The notes under the pieces are model-generated. The model saw only the letters and a program-made list of their open reading frames with translations, had not been told where the DNA came from and did not search any database. Below, piece after piece: positions 7,300-15,197 of a stretch of DNA of 26,506 bases. A program made the position numbers and the translations under genes. The stretch is from positions 1-26,506 of the forward strand of contig JBMDWZ010000378.1 of NCBI GenBank assembly GCA_048594865.1. Reading direction: 5' to 3'. Positions within the stretch are counted from its first letter, which is position 1. Each line of letters begins with the position of its first letter. The DNA comes from CALKWS01 sp048594865 (GTDB lineage Bacteria; Actinomycetota; Actinomycetes; Actinomycetales; Beutenbergiaceae).

Positions 7300-7355
7300 A
7301 CCTGAAAAACTGGTCAACGACACGACGTAGGACACCCGAGGTGTCAGAACCTGAC
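7300..7355 (+). promoter_or_regulatory. Candidate operator region upstream of ctaC, shared with the ctaE upstream region
   Basis: This region contains ACCTG (7300-7304), ACGACAC-ga-CGTAG (7317-7330), a palindrome GACACC-CGA-GGTGTC (7331-7345) and an overlapping palindrome GTCAG-AAC-CTGAC (7343-7355). The same blocks, in the same order and nearly the same spacing, recur at 15938-15982 between ctaE and the receiver-domain gene. It lies about 130 bp before the ctaC start and roughly 75 bp upstream of the proposed ctaC -10. The regulator is not known to me. Confidence 0.5.
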
Positions 7356-7430
7356 GGCGCGTTACGAAATCGATGTTCCTGCAGGTGGGAATGGGGGCGA
7401 GTTGTCGTGTTCGCACACGCCACAAGGGGC

Positions 7431-7436
7431 TAGGCT
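7431..7436 (+). promoter_or_regulatory. Putative ctaC -10 element
   Basis: TAGGCT in the context GGGGCTAGGCTGGGG is a typical housekeeping -10 of actinobacteria. A weak -35 (GTTCGC, 7409-7414) lies 16 bp upstream. Transcription would start near 7443, which rules out translation starts further upstream, such as the ATG at 7373. Confidence 0.6.
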
Positions 7437-7483
7437 GGGGGACGTTCACCCCGTCATGGCCACGACCGGAAGGCGTCAGCATC

Positions 7484-8383
7484 TTGTCCTCACGTTCCAC
7501 TCGGAGATCGCTGCCGCGCGCAATGAAGCTCGGCGTCCTGAGTGTGCTTGGCGTCATCTTCCTCGCCGGTTGCTCGGCAGAGCAGGTTCAGCGCGGTTGG
7601 TTGCCCGGGCCCGAAGGGATGACCGAGCACTCCGACACCCTGGTCAAATTCTGGGTCGACACCTGGATCGCGGCACTGATCGTGGGCGTACTGGTGTGGG
7701 GACTGCTGATCTGGTGCGTCGTGGTGTACCGCAAGCGCAAGGACGACAACACCCTGCCGGTGCAGTTGCGCTACCACCTGCCGCTGGAGTTGCTGTACAC
7801 CTTCGTGCCACTGGTGATGGTGGGTGTGTTGTTCTACTACACCGCCGCCATCCAGGAAGACATCACCAGCACCGACGAAGAGACCGACCACACCATCGAG
7901 GTGATCGGTAAGCAGTGGACCTTCGACTTCAACTACATGGACGAAGACGTCTGGGACACCGGGATGCCCTGGGACAACAGCGTGTCACTGCCCGACGGCG
8001 TCACGGTGGCTCCCGATGAGGTGCCAACTTTGGTGTTGCCCGCCGGTGAAAGCGTGGAGTTCGTTGTCCGCAGCCGCGACGTGGTGCACTCCTTCTGGGT
8101 GCCAGCGTTCCTGTACAAAATCGACATGATCCCCGGCGAGACCAACGTGTTCCACCTCACCCCTGGGGTCGAGGGCACCTACGTCGGTAAGTGCGCCGAG
8201 CTCTGCGGTGAGTTCCACGGCAACATGCTGTTCAACGTCGAGGTCGTATCCCCAGCCGAATACCAAGAGCACATCGAGTCCCTGCGTGAGGCAGGTCAGA
8301 CCGGGGTGCTAGGCGAGGACCTGGACCGAATTTCGATCCCGGCCGGCCAGCAGATGCCTGAGCAGGAAGAAGAGGACCACTGA
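7484..8383 (+). CDS. ctaC: Cytochrome c oxidase subunit II (aa3-type)
   Basis: Carries the binuclear CuA centre that receives electrons from the QcrC cytochrome. It is a lipoprotein: a basic n-region (RSTRRS), a hydrophobic stretch and the lipobox LAGC (Cys30 from the TTG start). Two transmembrane helices follow (about 57-81 and 99-121), then the periplasmic cupredoxin domain. CuA ligands are His202 (DVVHSFW), Cys237, Glu239, Cys241, His245 and Met248 (KCAELCGEFHGNM). The start is uncertain. TTG at 7484 has a GGAAGG site 10 nt upstream. ATG at 7523 lacks a site and leaves a very short signal sequence. The stop overlaps the ctaD ATG by one base. Length is 299 residues. Confidence 0.95.
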   Translation: MSSRSTRRSLPRAMKLGVLSVLGVIFLAGCSAEQVQRGWLPGPEGMTEHSDTLVKFWVDTWIAALIVGVLVWGLLIWCVVVYRKRKDDNTLPVQLRYHLPLELLYTFVPLVMVGVLFYYTAAIQEDITSTDEETDHTIEVIGKQWTFDFNYMDEDVWDTGMPWDNSVSLPDGVTVAPDEVPTLVLPAGESVEFVVRSRDVVHSFWVPAFLYKIDMIPGETNVFHLTPGVEGTYVGKCAELCGEFHGNMLFNVEVVSPAEYQEHIESLREAGQTGVLGEDLDRISIPAGQQMPEQEEEDH

Positions 8384-10188
8384 TGGCGCTCGACGAGCGC
8401 GCAAGCAGCGCAGCCGACTCCCACCATGGGGCAGGAGTCCCCGGACTGGGTGCAACTCGCCAAAAGCGCGGAGGATCGGCCGTCAAATGGCTGACGTCCA
8501 CCGACCACAAGGTGATCGGGTACATGTACCTCATCACCTCCTTCATCTTCTTCTGCATCGGCGGTGTGCTGGCCCTGCTGGTGCGCGCCGAGCTGTTCGC
8601 TCCGGGCATTCAAGTTGTCACCAGCGGTGAGCAGTACAACCAGTTCTTCACGATGCACGGAACGATCATGTTGTTCCTGTTCGCCACGCCCCTGTTTGCG
8701 GGGTTCGCCAACGTCATCGTGCCGCTGCAGATCGGCGCCCCGGACGTGGCCTTCCCGCGTCTGAACATGTTCGCCTACTGGCTGTTCACGTTCGGTGGAA
8801 TCCTGGTGGTTTCGGGCTTCCTGACCCCGGCCGGGGCTGCCGCATTCGGGTGGACGGGCTATACGCCGCTGTCCCTTGAGTCGTATTCGCCTGGAGTGGG
8901 CGGCGATCTGTGGATCGCCGGCTTGGCGATGAGCGGTTTCGGTTCGATCTTCGGCGCGGTCAACTTCATCGCCACCATCCTGTGCCTGCGGGCACCGGGA
9001 ATGACGATGTTCCGGATGCCGATCTTCACCTGGAACATCCTGCTCACGTCCCTGCTGGTGCTGATGGCCTTCCCGATCCTGGCCGCGGCGCTGTTCGCCT
9101 TACTCTCAGACCGGGTATTGGGGTCTCAGATATTCGCGGCCGAGAACGGCGGTGCGCTGCTGTGGCAGCACCTGTTCTGGTTCTTTGGCCACCCCGAGGT
9201 GTACATCATCGCCTTGCCGTTCTTCGGCATCATCACCGAGATCCTGCCGGTGTTCTCCCGCAAGCCGATCTTTGGTTACAAGGGCCTAGTGTTCGCAACG
9301 ATCGCGATCGCGGGCCTGTCGGTGACGGTGTGGGCACACCACATGTACTCAACGGGACAAGTGCTGCTGCCGTTCTTCGCGGTGATGACGATGCTCATCG
9401 CGGTGCCAACGGGAGTGAAATTCTTCAACTGGATCGGCACGATGTGGCGAGGGAAACTCACCTTCGACACCCCCATGCTCTGGGCGGTCGGGTTCCTGGC
9501 GACGTTCCTCTTCGGAGGGCTCACCGGTGTGATCCTGGCCAGCCCGCCGCTGGACTTCCACCTGCACGACACCTACTTCGTCGTCGCCCACTTCCACTAC
9601 GTGGTCTTCGGAACCGTGGTGTTCGCGATGTTCGCCGGCTTCTACTTCTGGTGGCCCAAGTTCACCGGAAAGATGCTGAACGAGCGCCTGGGCAAGATCC
9701 ACTTCTGGATGCTGTTCCTGTCCTTCCACGGCACCTTCCTCATTCAGCACTGGTTGGGTGCCATGGGTATGCAGCGGCGGGTACCGGACTACCTGCCTGA
9801 GCCCGACTTCGTATGGATGAACCAGCTCTCCACGATCTCCGCGTTCATCCTGGGCCTATCGACCCTGCCGTTCCTGTACAACGTGTATCGCACGTGGCGT
9901 AAGGCACCGAAGGTCACGCTGGATGACCCGTGGGGCTACGGGGCCTCGCTGGAATGGGCCACCTCATGCCCGCCGCCGCGTCACAACTTCACGTCCTTGC
10001 CACGGATCCGGTCCGAGCGGCCCGCCTTCGACCTGCACCACCCCGAGGTTGCGGCGATGGACCATATCGAACCGGACCCCGGAGTACTGGACAAGATCTA
10101 TGGCGATGCCGAAGCGGCCGGTGAGGTCGAGGTGGAAGACCGCCCATCGCAGACCAGCAACAACGAGGACGAGGGAGGCAAGGCATGA
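8383..10188 (+). CDS. ctaD: Cytochrome c oxidase subunit I (aa3-type)
   Basis: The 601-residue catalytic subunit of the heme-copper oxidase, reducing oxygen to water and pumping protons. About twelve transmembrane helices are visible. Heme a ligands are His92 (FTMHGTIM) and His405; the heme a3 ligand is His403 (VAHFHYV). CuB ligands are His270, His319 and His320 (FGHPEVY, WAHHMYSTG). The cross-linked Tyr274 and proton-channel Glu272 lie in HPEVY, marking an A-type oxidase, and the K-channel lysine is Lys345 (PTGVKFFNW). The N-terminus (1-35) and acidic C-terminus are cytosolic extensions. Translation is coupled to ctaC (TGATG) and to ctaF (ATGA), with a GAGGA site before the ATG. Confidence 0.98.
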   Translation: MALDERASSAADSHHGAGVPGLGATRQKRGGSAVKWLTSTDHKVIGYMYLITSFIFFCIGGVLALLVRAELFAPGIQVVTSGEQYNQFFTMHGTIMLFLFATPLFAGFANVIVPLQIGAPDVAFPRLNMFAYWLFTFGGILVVSGFLTPAGAAAFGWTGYTPLSLESYSPGVGGDLWIAGLAMSGFGSIFGAVNFIATILCLRAPGMTMFRMPIFTWNILLTSLLVLMAFPILAAALFALLSDRVLGSQIFAAENGGALLWQHLFWFFGHPEVYIIALPFFGIITEILPVFSRKPIFGYKGLVFATIAIAGLSVTVWAHHMYSTGQVLLPFFAVMTMLIAVPTGVKFFNWIGTMWRGKLTFDTPMLWAVGFLATFLFGGLTGVILASPPLDFHLHDTYFVVAHFHYVVFGTVVFAMFAGFYFWWPKFTGKMLNERLGKIHFWMLFLSFHGTFLIQHWLGAMGMQRRVPDYLPEPDFVWMNQLSTISAFILGLSTLPFLYNVYRTWRKAPKVTLDDPWGYGASLEWATSCPPPRHNFTSLPRIRSERPAFDLHHPEVAAMDHIEPDPGVLDKIYGDAEAAGEVEVEDRPSQTSNNEDEGGKA

Positions 10189-10619
10189 GCAAGGCGCCTA
10201 AGGCCACCCGCCGCCCGATGGGTGTTGAGGTCGGATTCTTCCTGGGCTTGACCCTCTTCTTTGCACCGATGACGCTGGTGTACGGACTATGGTCCGGATG
10301 GGAGCCGGTTGGCTCAACCGCCCTCGCCCTGGTGATGGGCATGTGGGCGATGATCGGATTCTTCCTGGCGCTGCAGAGCCGCAAGGTCGACGCCCGGCCA
10401 GAAGACGACCCGAACGCCACCATCGAAGACAACCCGATGGACGACTACGGTCATTTCTCCCCATGGAGCTGGTGGCCGCTGGTCCTCGGCATCGCGTGTG
10501 CGCTGGTGTTCCTCGGCGCAGCCGTCGGCTGGTGGGTCGCCTACATCGGCGGCGCTCTGGCGCTGATTGGTCTGATCGGGCACGTGTTTGAGTACAACCG
10601 TGGGCCGCACGCTCACTAG
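10185..10619 (+). CDS. ctaF: Cytochrome c oxidase subunit IV, actinobacterial type
   Basis: A 144-residue accessory subunit found only in actinobacterial aa3 oxidases. About four hydrophobic helices are visible: near 15-35 (FFLGLTLFFAPMTLVYG), 43-63, 95-113 and 115-132. A hydrophilic loop rich in Asp/Glu/Pro (VDARPEDDPNATIEDNP) lies in the middle, and the typical ending EYNRGPHAH closes the protein. Its ATG overlaps the ctaD stop as ATGA, so the three subunits are one operon. A very strong hairpin terminator lies 10 bp downstream. The family's exact function in the supercomplex is structural or stabilising rather than catalytic. Confidence 0.95.
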   Translation: MSKAPKATRRPMGVEVGFFLGLTLFFAPMTLVYGLWSGWEPVGSTALALVMGMWAMIGFFLALQSRKVDARPEDDPNATIEDNPMDDYGHFSPWSWWPLVLGIACALVFLGAAVGWWVAYIGGALALIGLIGHVFEYNRGPHAH

Positions 10620-10629
10620 TAGCTCTTAG

Positions 10630-10675
10630 GCAAACGCCCCCGGCGCCCTCGTTGAGAGGGGCCGGGGGCGTTTGC
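10630..10675 (+). terminator. Very strong hairpin terminator of ctaC-ctaD-ctaF
   Basis: A perfect 15-bp outer stem (10630-10644 with 10661-10675) continues into a 5-bp inner stem (CCCTC with GAGGG) after a single bulged G, with loop GTTGA. It starts 10 bp after the ctaF stop. Confidence 0.9.
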
Positions 10676-10790
10676 ATGTGGCGCAGCGGGCTGCGCGTTA
10701 CTCCGGTATGCCGCGCAGTATCGCTCCGACTGGCTGGCGCTGCGACTGCCGAATGCTGCCGTGCCGGTCGCTCCTTCCACTCCCGGCATG

Positions 10791-10829
10791 AAGAAGCCGC
10801 CCCACCCGAGCGGGGTGAGGCGGCTTCTT
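10791..10829 (-). terminator. Hairpin terminator of sodA
   Basis: AAGAAGCCGCC (10791-10801) pairs with GGCGGCTTCTT (10819-10829). An inner CACCC/GGGTG stem follows a C-A mismatch. It lies about 80 bp beyond the sodA stop. The 115 bp between this and the ctaF terminator contain no recognisable gene. Confidence 0.85.
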
Positions 10830-10907
10830 GGAGGTGTGTGGCGCAGCTCGGTGTTGCTGTGAGCTGACCGCGCGTGACCGGTATGAACCGGTCAGGCGAC
10901 TGAGGAG

Positions 10908-11528
10908 TTAGGCGATCAGCCCAGCGCTGGCGGCCTTGGCGCGCTCCAGGCGAGCTGAGACGTCCTGCCAGTTGACGATCTGCCAGAACGCCTTGACGTA
11001 GTCCGCCTTGACGTTCAGGTAGTCCAAGTAGAAGGCGTGCTCCCACATGTCCAGCTGCAGCAGGGGAGTGATGCCTACCGGCACGTTGCCTTGCTGGTCG
11101 AAGAGCTGGAAGATGAGTGCGCGCTGGCCAAGGTTGTCCCATCCCAGGATGGACCAACCCGAGCCCTGGATGCCCAGGGCGTTCTGGGTGAAGTGGTTCT
11201 TGAAGCCGTCGAAGGAACCGAACTGGTCCTTGACGAACTCGCTCAGCTCGCCCTCGGGCTCGCCGCCGCCGTCGGGGGACAGGTTGTTCCAGAACACGGT
11301 GTGGTTGATGTGCCCACCGAGGTTGAACGCAAGGGTCTTCTCCAGGGCGTTGATGGCACCGAAGTCATCGTTGGCGCGCGCCTCTTCGAGCTTTTCCAGG
11401 GTGGTGTTCGCCCCGGAAACGTAGGTGGCGTGGTGCTTGTCGTGGTGCAACTCCATGATCTTGCCGGAGATGTGCGGCTCTAGAGCTGCGTAGTCGTACG
11501 GCAGGTCAGGAAGCGTGTACTGCGCCAT
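10908..11528 (-). CDS. sodA: Superoxide dismutase, Mn/Fe family, probably Mn-type
   Basis: A 206-residue cytosolic enzyme that converts superoxide to oxygen and hydrogen peroxide. Metal ligands are His28 (MELHHDKHH), His76 (GGHINHTVFW), Asp160 and His164 (LDMWEHAFYLDY). The residue aligning with His145 of the M. tuberculosis iron enzyme is Gln145 (LFDQQGN), which points to manganese or a cambialistic enzyme. The ATG at 11528 has a clear GAGGAGG site. An in-frame start at 11567 is rejected because it would add a tail absent from the family. There is no signal peptide. The gene lies 114 bp downstream of qcrB on the same strand. Confidence 0.96.
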   Translation of the reverse strand: MAQYTLPDLPYDYAALEPHISGKIMELHHDKHHATYVSGANTTLEKLEEARANDDFGAINALEKTLAFNLGGHINHTVFWNNLSPDGGGEPEGELSEFVKDQFGSFDGFKNHFTQNALGIQGSGWSILGWDNLGQRALIFQLFDQQGNVPVGITPLLQLDMWEHAFYLDYLNVKADYVKAFWQIVNWQDVSARLERAKAASAGLIA

Positions 11529-11590
11529 GAGGTCCTCCTCGTTGTGCCGACGCGGTCGACTCCGCATCGACTGGTGTTCGATCCAGGACA

Positions 11591-11608
11591 GCCCCTTGAG
11601 AAAAGGGC
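11591..11608 (-). terminator. Small hairpin between qcrB and sodA
   Basis: A 7-bp stem with one wobble (GCCCCTT with AAAGGGC) and a GAGA loop. On the minus strand it contains TTTTC and could attenuate read-through from qcrB into sodA. It is too weak to be certain. Confidence 0.35.
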
Positions 11609-11642
11609 GCCCTCGTCTATGACAACTCCACCGTACCCGGTG

Positions 11643-13319
11643 TTATTCCAGTTCGCCCTTGGAGGAGCTTGGGCCCGGAAGGGCCTCGTGCTCCCCGGTG
11701 TGAGAGGCGGCTGCGAGTTCGGCAGGAGTGACCGTTTCGATGCGGTCCTCGTAGAAGAATCGCGACAGTCCTTGACGGAACCGGTCGAAGCCGTAGCCCG
11801 AGCGGCGCACGCCATTCTCGTCCTCTGGCGGGTCGATCTCCATCGGCCGGTTGACGTCGTGGCCAACCAGCAGCCAGCGCTCGTATTCGTCCAGGGGCTG
11901 GTGCACCTCGACGTACTCACCGGAGGCGAATCGAACCACCTGGCCGGTTTCGTGGCCGTGCAGAACCAAGTCGCGGTCCTTGCGTTGCAGTCCCAGGCAG
12001 ATCCGCTTGGTGACGATGAACGCCAGTACCGGAGCCACGAAGAAGAGCACTCGGAAGGCATAGGTGATCGCGTTGATGCTCAACTCGAAGTGAGTGGCCA
12101 TCAGGTCGTTGGCGCCGGCGGCGAGGCAGACCATGAAAGCGGTGAGCACCGCAACGCCCATACCGGTACGTACCGGAGCGTTGCGTGGACGGTCGAGCAC
12201 GTGGTGCTCACGGTCATCCTTGGTGGCCATCCGCTCAATGAACGGGTAGACCGCGAAGAATCCGATCAAGATCCCGGGTACCACGGCACCTGGTATCAGG
12301 ATGTTCAGCGACAGTGTGTACCCGAATATCACGAACTCGGTATTGCCCGGCATTAGCCGCAGCGTGCCTTCAAGGAAGAGCATGTACCAGTCCGGTTGGG
12401 CACCGGCGGACACCAGCGATGGATCGTACGGCCCGTAATTCCAGACGGCGTTGATGCCCATGACGGTGCCCATCAGGGCGAGTACACCGAAGACGATGAA
12501 GAAGAATCCACCGGCCTTGGCGATGTACACCGGGAACAACGGGTAACCGACCACGTTCTTGTTGGTGCGGCCGGGGCCGGGGTACTGGGTGTGCTTGTGC
12601 CAGAAGACCAGGAACAGGTGCACCGCGATCAGCGCCAGGATCAGGCCCGGGATGATGAGGATGTGCACCGTAAACATTCTGGGGATGACGTCCACGCCCG
12701 GGAACTCGCCGCCGAAGATCGCCATCGACATGTACGAACCGATGATCGGCAGGGACCGGACCACGCCCTCAAGGATCCGCAGACCGTTACCCGAGAGCAC
12801 GTCGTCGGGCAGGGAGTAACCGGTCAGACCGGCCAGCATTCCCAGGACCAGGAGGCTGAAGCCCACCAAGTAGTTGGCTTCACGGGGCTTGCGGAAGGCG
12901 CCGGTGAAGAACACCCGCATCATGTGCACCACGATCGCCGCCATGAACAGCAGCGCCGCCCAGTGGTGAATCTGGCGCATGAGCAACCCGCCACGCACGT
13001 GGAAGGACATGTACGTCGTGGAAGCCATCGCTTCGGACATGTACACGCCCTGCATCGCCGCGGGCTGAGCGTCCTCGGGGTAGTAGACGTGTCCCATCGA
13101 AGGCACGAAGTGCATCGTGATGAACACACCGGAGATGATCAGCACGATGAAGCTGTACAGCGCGATCTCACCGAGCAGGAAGGACCAGTGGTCGGGGAAG
13201 ATCTTGCGGATCAGGCCCTTGCCGATCTTCGCCGCACCGACGCGGGAGTCGAGCAGGTCACCGGCCGCGGCTCCCAGGGAAACCTTCTTCTTCTCTGCGC
13301 TAGGCGCTTCGGTAGTCAT
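11643..13319 (-). CDS. qcrB: Cytochrome bc1 complex cytochrome b subunit
   Basis: The menaquinol-oxidising membrane subunit, 558 residues. Helix B carries His118 and His132 (IHHWAALLF, VVHMMR) and helix D His219 and His234 (TVHILI, AVHLFL) for the two b hemes. The helix D pair is 15 residues apart, as in cytochrome b6-like proteins. The Qo-site motif is PDWY (310-313) instead of the PEWY common elsewhere. A hydrophilic C-terminal extension of about 130 residues, including RICLGLQRKDRD, is typical of actinobacteria. The ATG shares a base with the qcrA stop (TGATG), so translation is coupled. Confidence 0.98.
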   Translation of the reverse strand: MTTEAPSAEKKKVSLGAAAGDLLDSRVGAAKIGKGLIRKIFPDHWSFLLGEIALYSFIVLIISGVFITMHFVPSMGHVYYPEDAQPAAMQGVYMSEAMASTTYMSFHVRGGLLMRQIHHWAALLFMAAIVVHMMRVFFTGAFRKPREANYLVGFSLLVLGMLAGLTGYSLPDDVLSGNGLRILEGVVRSLPIIGSYMSMAIFGGEFPGVDVIPRMFTVHILIIPGLILALIAVHLFLVFWHKHTQYPGPGRTNKNVVGYPLFPVYIAKAGGFFFIVFGVLALMGTVMGINAVWNYGPYDPSLVSAGAQPDWYMLFLEGTLRLMPGNTEFVIFGYTLSLNILIPGAVVPGILIGFFAVYPFIERMATKDDREHHVLDRPRNAPVRTGMGVAVLTAFMVCLAAGANDLMATHFELSINAITYAFRVLFFVAPVLAFIVTKRICLGLQRKDRDLVLHGHETGQVVRFASGEYVEVHQPLDEYERWLLVGHDVNRPMEIDPPEDENGVRRSGYGFDRFRQGLSRFFYEDRIETVTPAELAAASHTGEHEALPGPSSSKGELE

Positions 13320-14395
13320 CAGCGTTCACGCTCCCAGAAGCTGGGGCCAACAGGCTCATTAAAGTCATCTTGGGCATACAGGTAGCCCTCGTCATCCACG
13401 GCGATCGGCAACTGCGGCAGCGGGCGCTTTGCGGGCCCGAACACGACCTTGGCCTGATCGGTGATGTCGAAGGTGGACTGGTGGCAGGGGCACAGCACGT
13501 GGTGTGTCTGCCGTTCGTACAACGCCACCGGGCAGCCCACGTGGGTGCAAATCTTGGAGTAAGCAACGATGCCGTCATAGGACCAGCCCTGACGGTCCTG
13601 CGGCTCGGTGAGCTCGCGAGGGTCAACGCGGATCAGAATGACGACCGCCTTGCCCTTCTCGTCGAGGTAGTGCTCGTAGTTGTCCTCGATCTCATACGGC
13701 ATCACGTGCACGATGCCGCCTTCGGTGACATCCGCGGCGCGGATCCGGCCGCCGCTGGGGTCGTGAGCGAGGTAGACGGGCTCGAGTTCACCGTTCGCGC
13801 CCTGGCGCGGGGCCCAGGCGGTACGTCGGAACCGGTTGATGTCCCAGTCGCCGCCCAGTCCGCCGACCAGCGGCACCAGGAAGGTTAGGGGAGCCAGGAG
13901 CACGGCGCCGGCCAGCGAGGCCTTGAGCAGCGGGCGGCGCGCAACGTTGGAGTCGTTGGCGCCATCGGTGAGCATCTGCACGGCTTCGGCGCGGGTGGCA
14001 TCGTCGCTGCGCTGTTCGTGACGCTCTTCGGTCCGCTCGGTGTCGTTCATCAGGGCCTTGGCCCAGTGCACCGCGCCCACACCGATTCCGAGCATGCCGA
14101 TCCCCAGGCCAAGCCCCAACACCAGGTGGGACAGGCGCAGGTTGCCGGCCTCGACCTCGTTCTCGACGGGGAAAGCGAAGTAGCCAACAACACCAGCGAT
14201 GGTGGCCAGGATCGAAATCCCGAAGATGATGACGACTTGCCATTCCGAGCGCTTGGCCGCGGCAGGGTCATCGTCACCGAGGCGGTGGCGGTGTGCGGGC
14301 AGGCCCGGGTTTTCGAACTTCTCGGGCAGCGGGGTGTGCCCCTCACCGGAGCGCTCGACCTCCGAGCCTTGCTTGTTGTGCTGGTCGATGGTCAT
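13319..14395 (-). CDS. qcrA: Cytochrome bc1 complex Rieske iron-sulphur subunit
   Basis: A 358-residue Rieske protein that passes electrons from menaquinol to QcrC. Unlike proteobacterial forms with one helix, it has three (about 54-75, 90-111 and 160-178), the actinobacterial type. The third is preceded by a twin-arginine-like RRPLLK, consistent with Tat export of the folded cluster domain. Cluster ligands are Cys283, His285, Cys302 and His305 (CTHVGC, CPCH), with Cys288 and Cys304 forming the disulphide. Its ATG overlaps the qcrC stop as ATGA. The ErpA encoded in this window is a plausible source of its cluster. Confidence 0.98.
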   Translation of the reverse strand: MTIDQHNKQGSEVERSGEGHTPLPEKFENPGLPAHRHRLGDDDPAAAKRSEWQVVIIFGISILATIAGVVGYFAFPVENEVEAGNLRLSHLVLGLGLGIGMLGIGVGAVHWAKALMNDTERTEERHEQRSDDATRAEAVQMLTDGANDSNVARRPLLKASLAGAVLLAPLTFLVPLVGGLGGDWDINRFRRTAWAPRQGANGELEPVYLAHDPSGGRIRAADVTEGGIVHVMPYEIEDNYEHYLDEKGKAVVILIRVDPRELTEPQDRQGWSYDGIVAYSKICTHVGCPVALYERQTHHVLCPCHQSTFDITDQAKVVFGPAKRPLPQLPIAVDDEGYLYAQDDFNEPVGPSFWERER

Positions 14396-15171
14396 GACGA
14401 ACGGGCCCCGATCCAGATTGAAAAGCCAATGAGCGCGCCCATGCCCACGAGGTACACCCAGATGCCCTCAGAGACCGGTCCGATCGAGCCCAGTGACAGC
14501 CCGCCGGGGTGCGGTTCGCGCTGCTCATAGAGGTAGGCGATGACGTCGCGCTTCTCATCGGGGGTCAGGGTGGCGTCGTTGAAGATCGGCATTGACTGCG
14601 GGCCGGTCGCCATAGCTTCGTAGATAACGGTGGCGGAGGAGTCATACAGCGCGGGCGCGTACTTGCCCTCCGACAGTGCACCGCCGGCACCGACGGCGTT
14701 GTGGCACATGGCGCAGTTGGTGCGAAACAGCAGCATTCCGTTGGCGGCGTCGCCGAGCTCGGGGTCGACCTGCTCATCGCTGGGGATCTGCGGTCCCGGG
14801 GCCATGGTCGCGATGTAAGCGGCCAGGTCGTAGGCCTGCTGCTCATTGAGCTGGGCTGGCTTCTCCTGAGCCTGCGGGGAGTTCGCAGCCATCGGCATCC
14901 GGCCGGTGATCACCTGGAAGTGCACCGATGCCGCGCCCACGCCGATCAGCGAGGGCACCTCAGCGGTGCCTTCGGCGTCCAAGCCGTGGCAGGTGGCGCA
15001 GTTGGTGATGAAGAGGCGTTCACCTTCGGAGACGTCGCCTTGCACGTCATCATTTGCGGTCGCCGAACTGGGCGAAAAGGCGGCGAACAAAATACCCACC
15101 ACCAGCAGCGCCAACACCATCAGGGCAACCGGTGCGGCCCGGTGCCGTCGATGTGCTGCGAGAGCCTTCAC
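14392..15171 (-). CDS. qcrC: Cytochrome bc1 complex di-heme cytochrome c subunit
   Basis: A 259-residue protein with an N-terminal signal/anchor (about 12-32), two c-type heme domains (CATCH at 58-62, CAMCH at 153-157) and a C-terminal helix (about 236-255). The two hemes replace separate cytochrome c1 and soluble cytochrome c, so QcrC wires bc1 directly to CuA of CtaC. Candidate axial methionines are Met92 or Met94, and Met194. Start is GTG at 15171, with AAAGGA about 9 nt upstream. It follows ctaE by 26 bp and overlaps qcrA. Confidence 0.98.
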   Translation of the reverse strand: MKALAAHRRHRAAPVALMVLALLVVGILFAAFSPSSATANDDVQGDVSEGERLFITNCATCHGLDAEGTAEVPSLIGVGAASVHFQVITGRMPMAANSPQAQEKPAQLNEQQAYDLAAYIATMAPGPQIPSDEQVDPELGDAANGMLLFRTNCAMCHNAVGAGGALSEGKYAPALYDSSATVIYEAMATGPQSMPIFNDATLTPDEKRDVIAYLYEQREPHPGGLSLGSIGPVSEGIWVYLVGMGALIGFSIWIGARSS

Positions 15172-15197
15172 GATTCGAAATCCTTTATTGCCGGGGT

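Noticed and set aside
7373..7483. Longer N-terminus for CtaC starting at ATG 7373
   Set aside because: It would start upstream of the likely -10 at 7431-7436, and the added residues push the lipobox too far from the N-terminus.
10676..10790. Small RNA or peptide gene between the two terminators
   Set aside because: No promoter, ribosome-binding site or coding pattern is convincing; it reads as spacer between convergent operons.
12396..13385. Long plus-strand open frame of 329 codons opposite qcrB
   Set aside because: It is antisense to the clearly real qcrB and has His/Asp/Arg-rich composition typical of a frame shadow in high-GC DNA.
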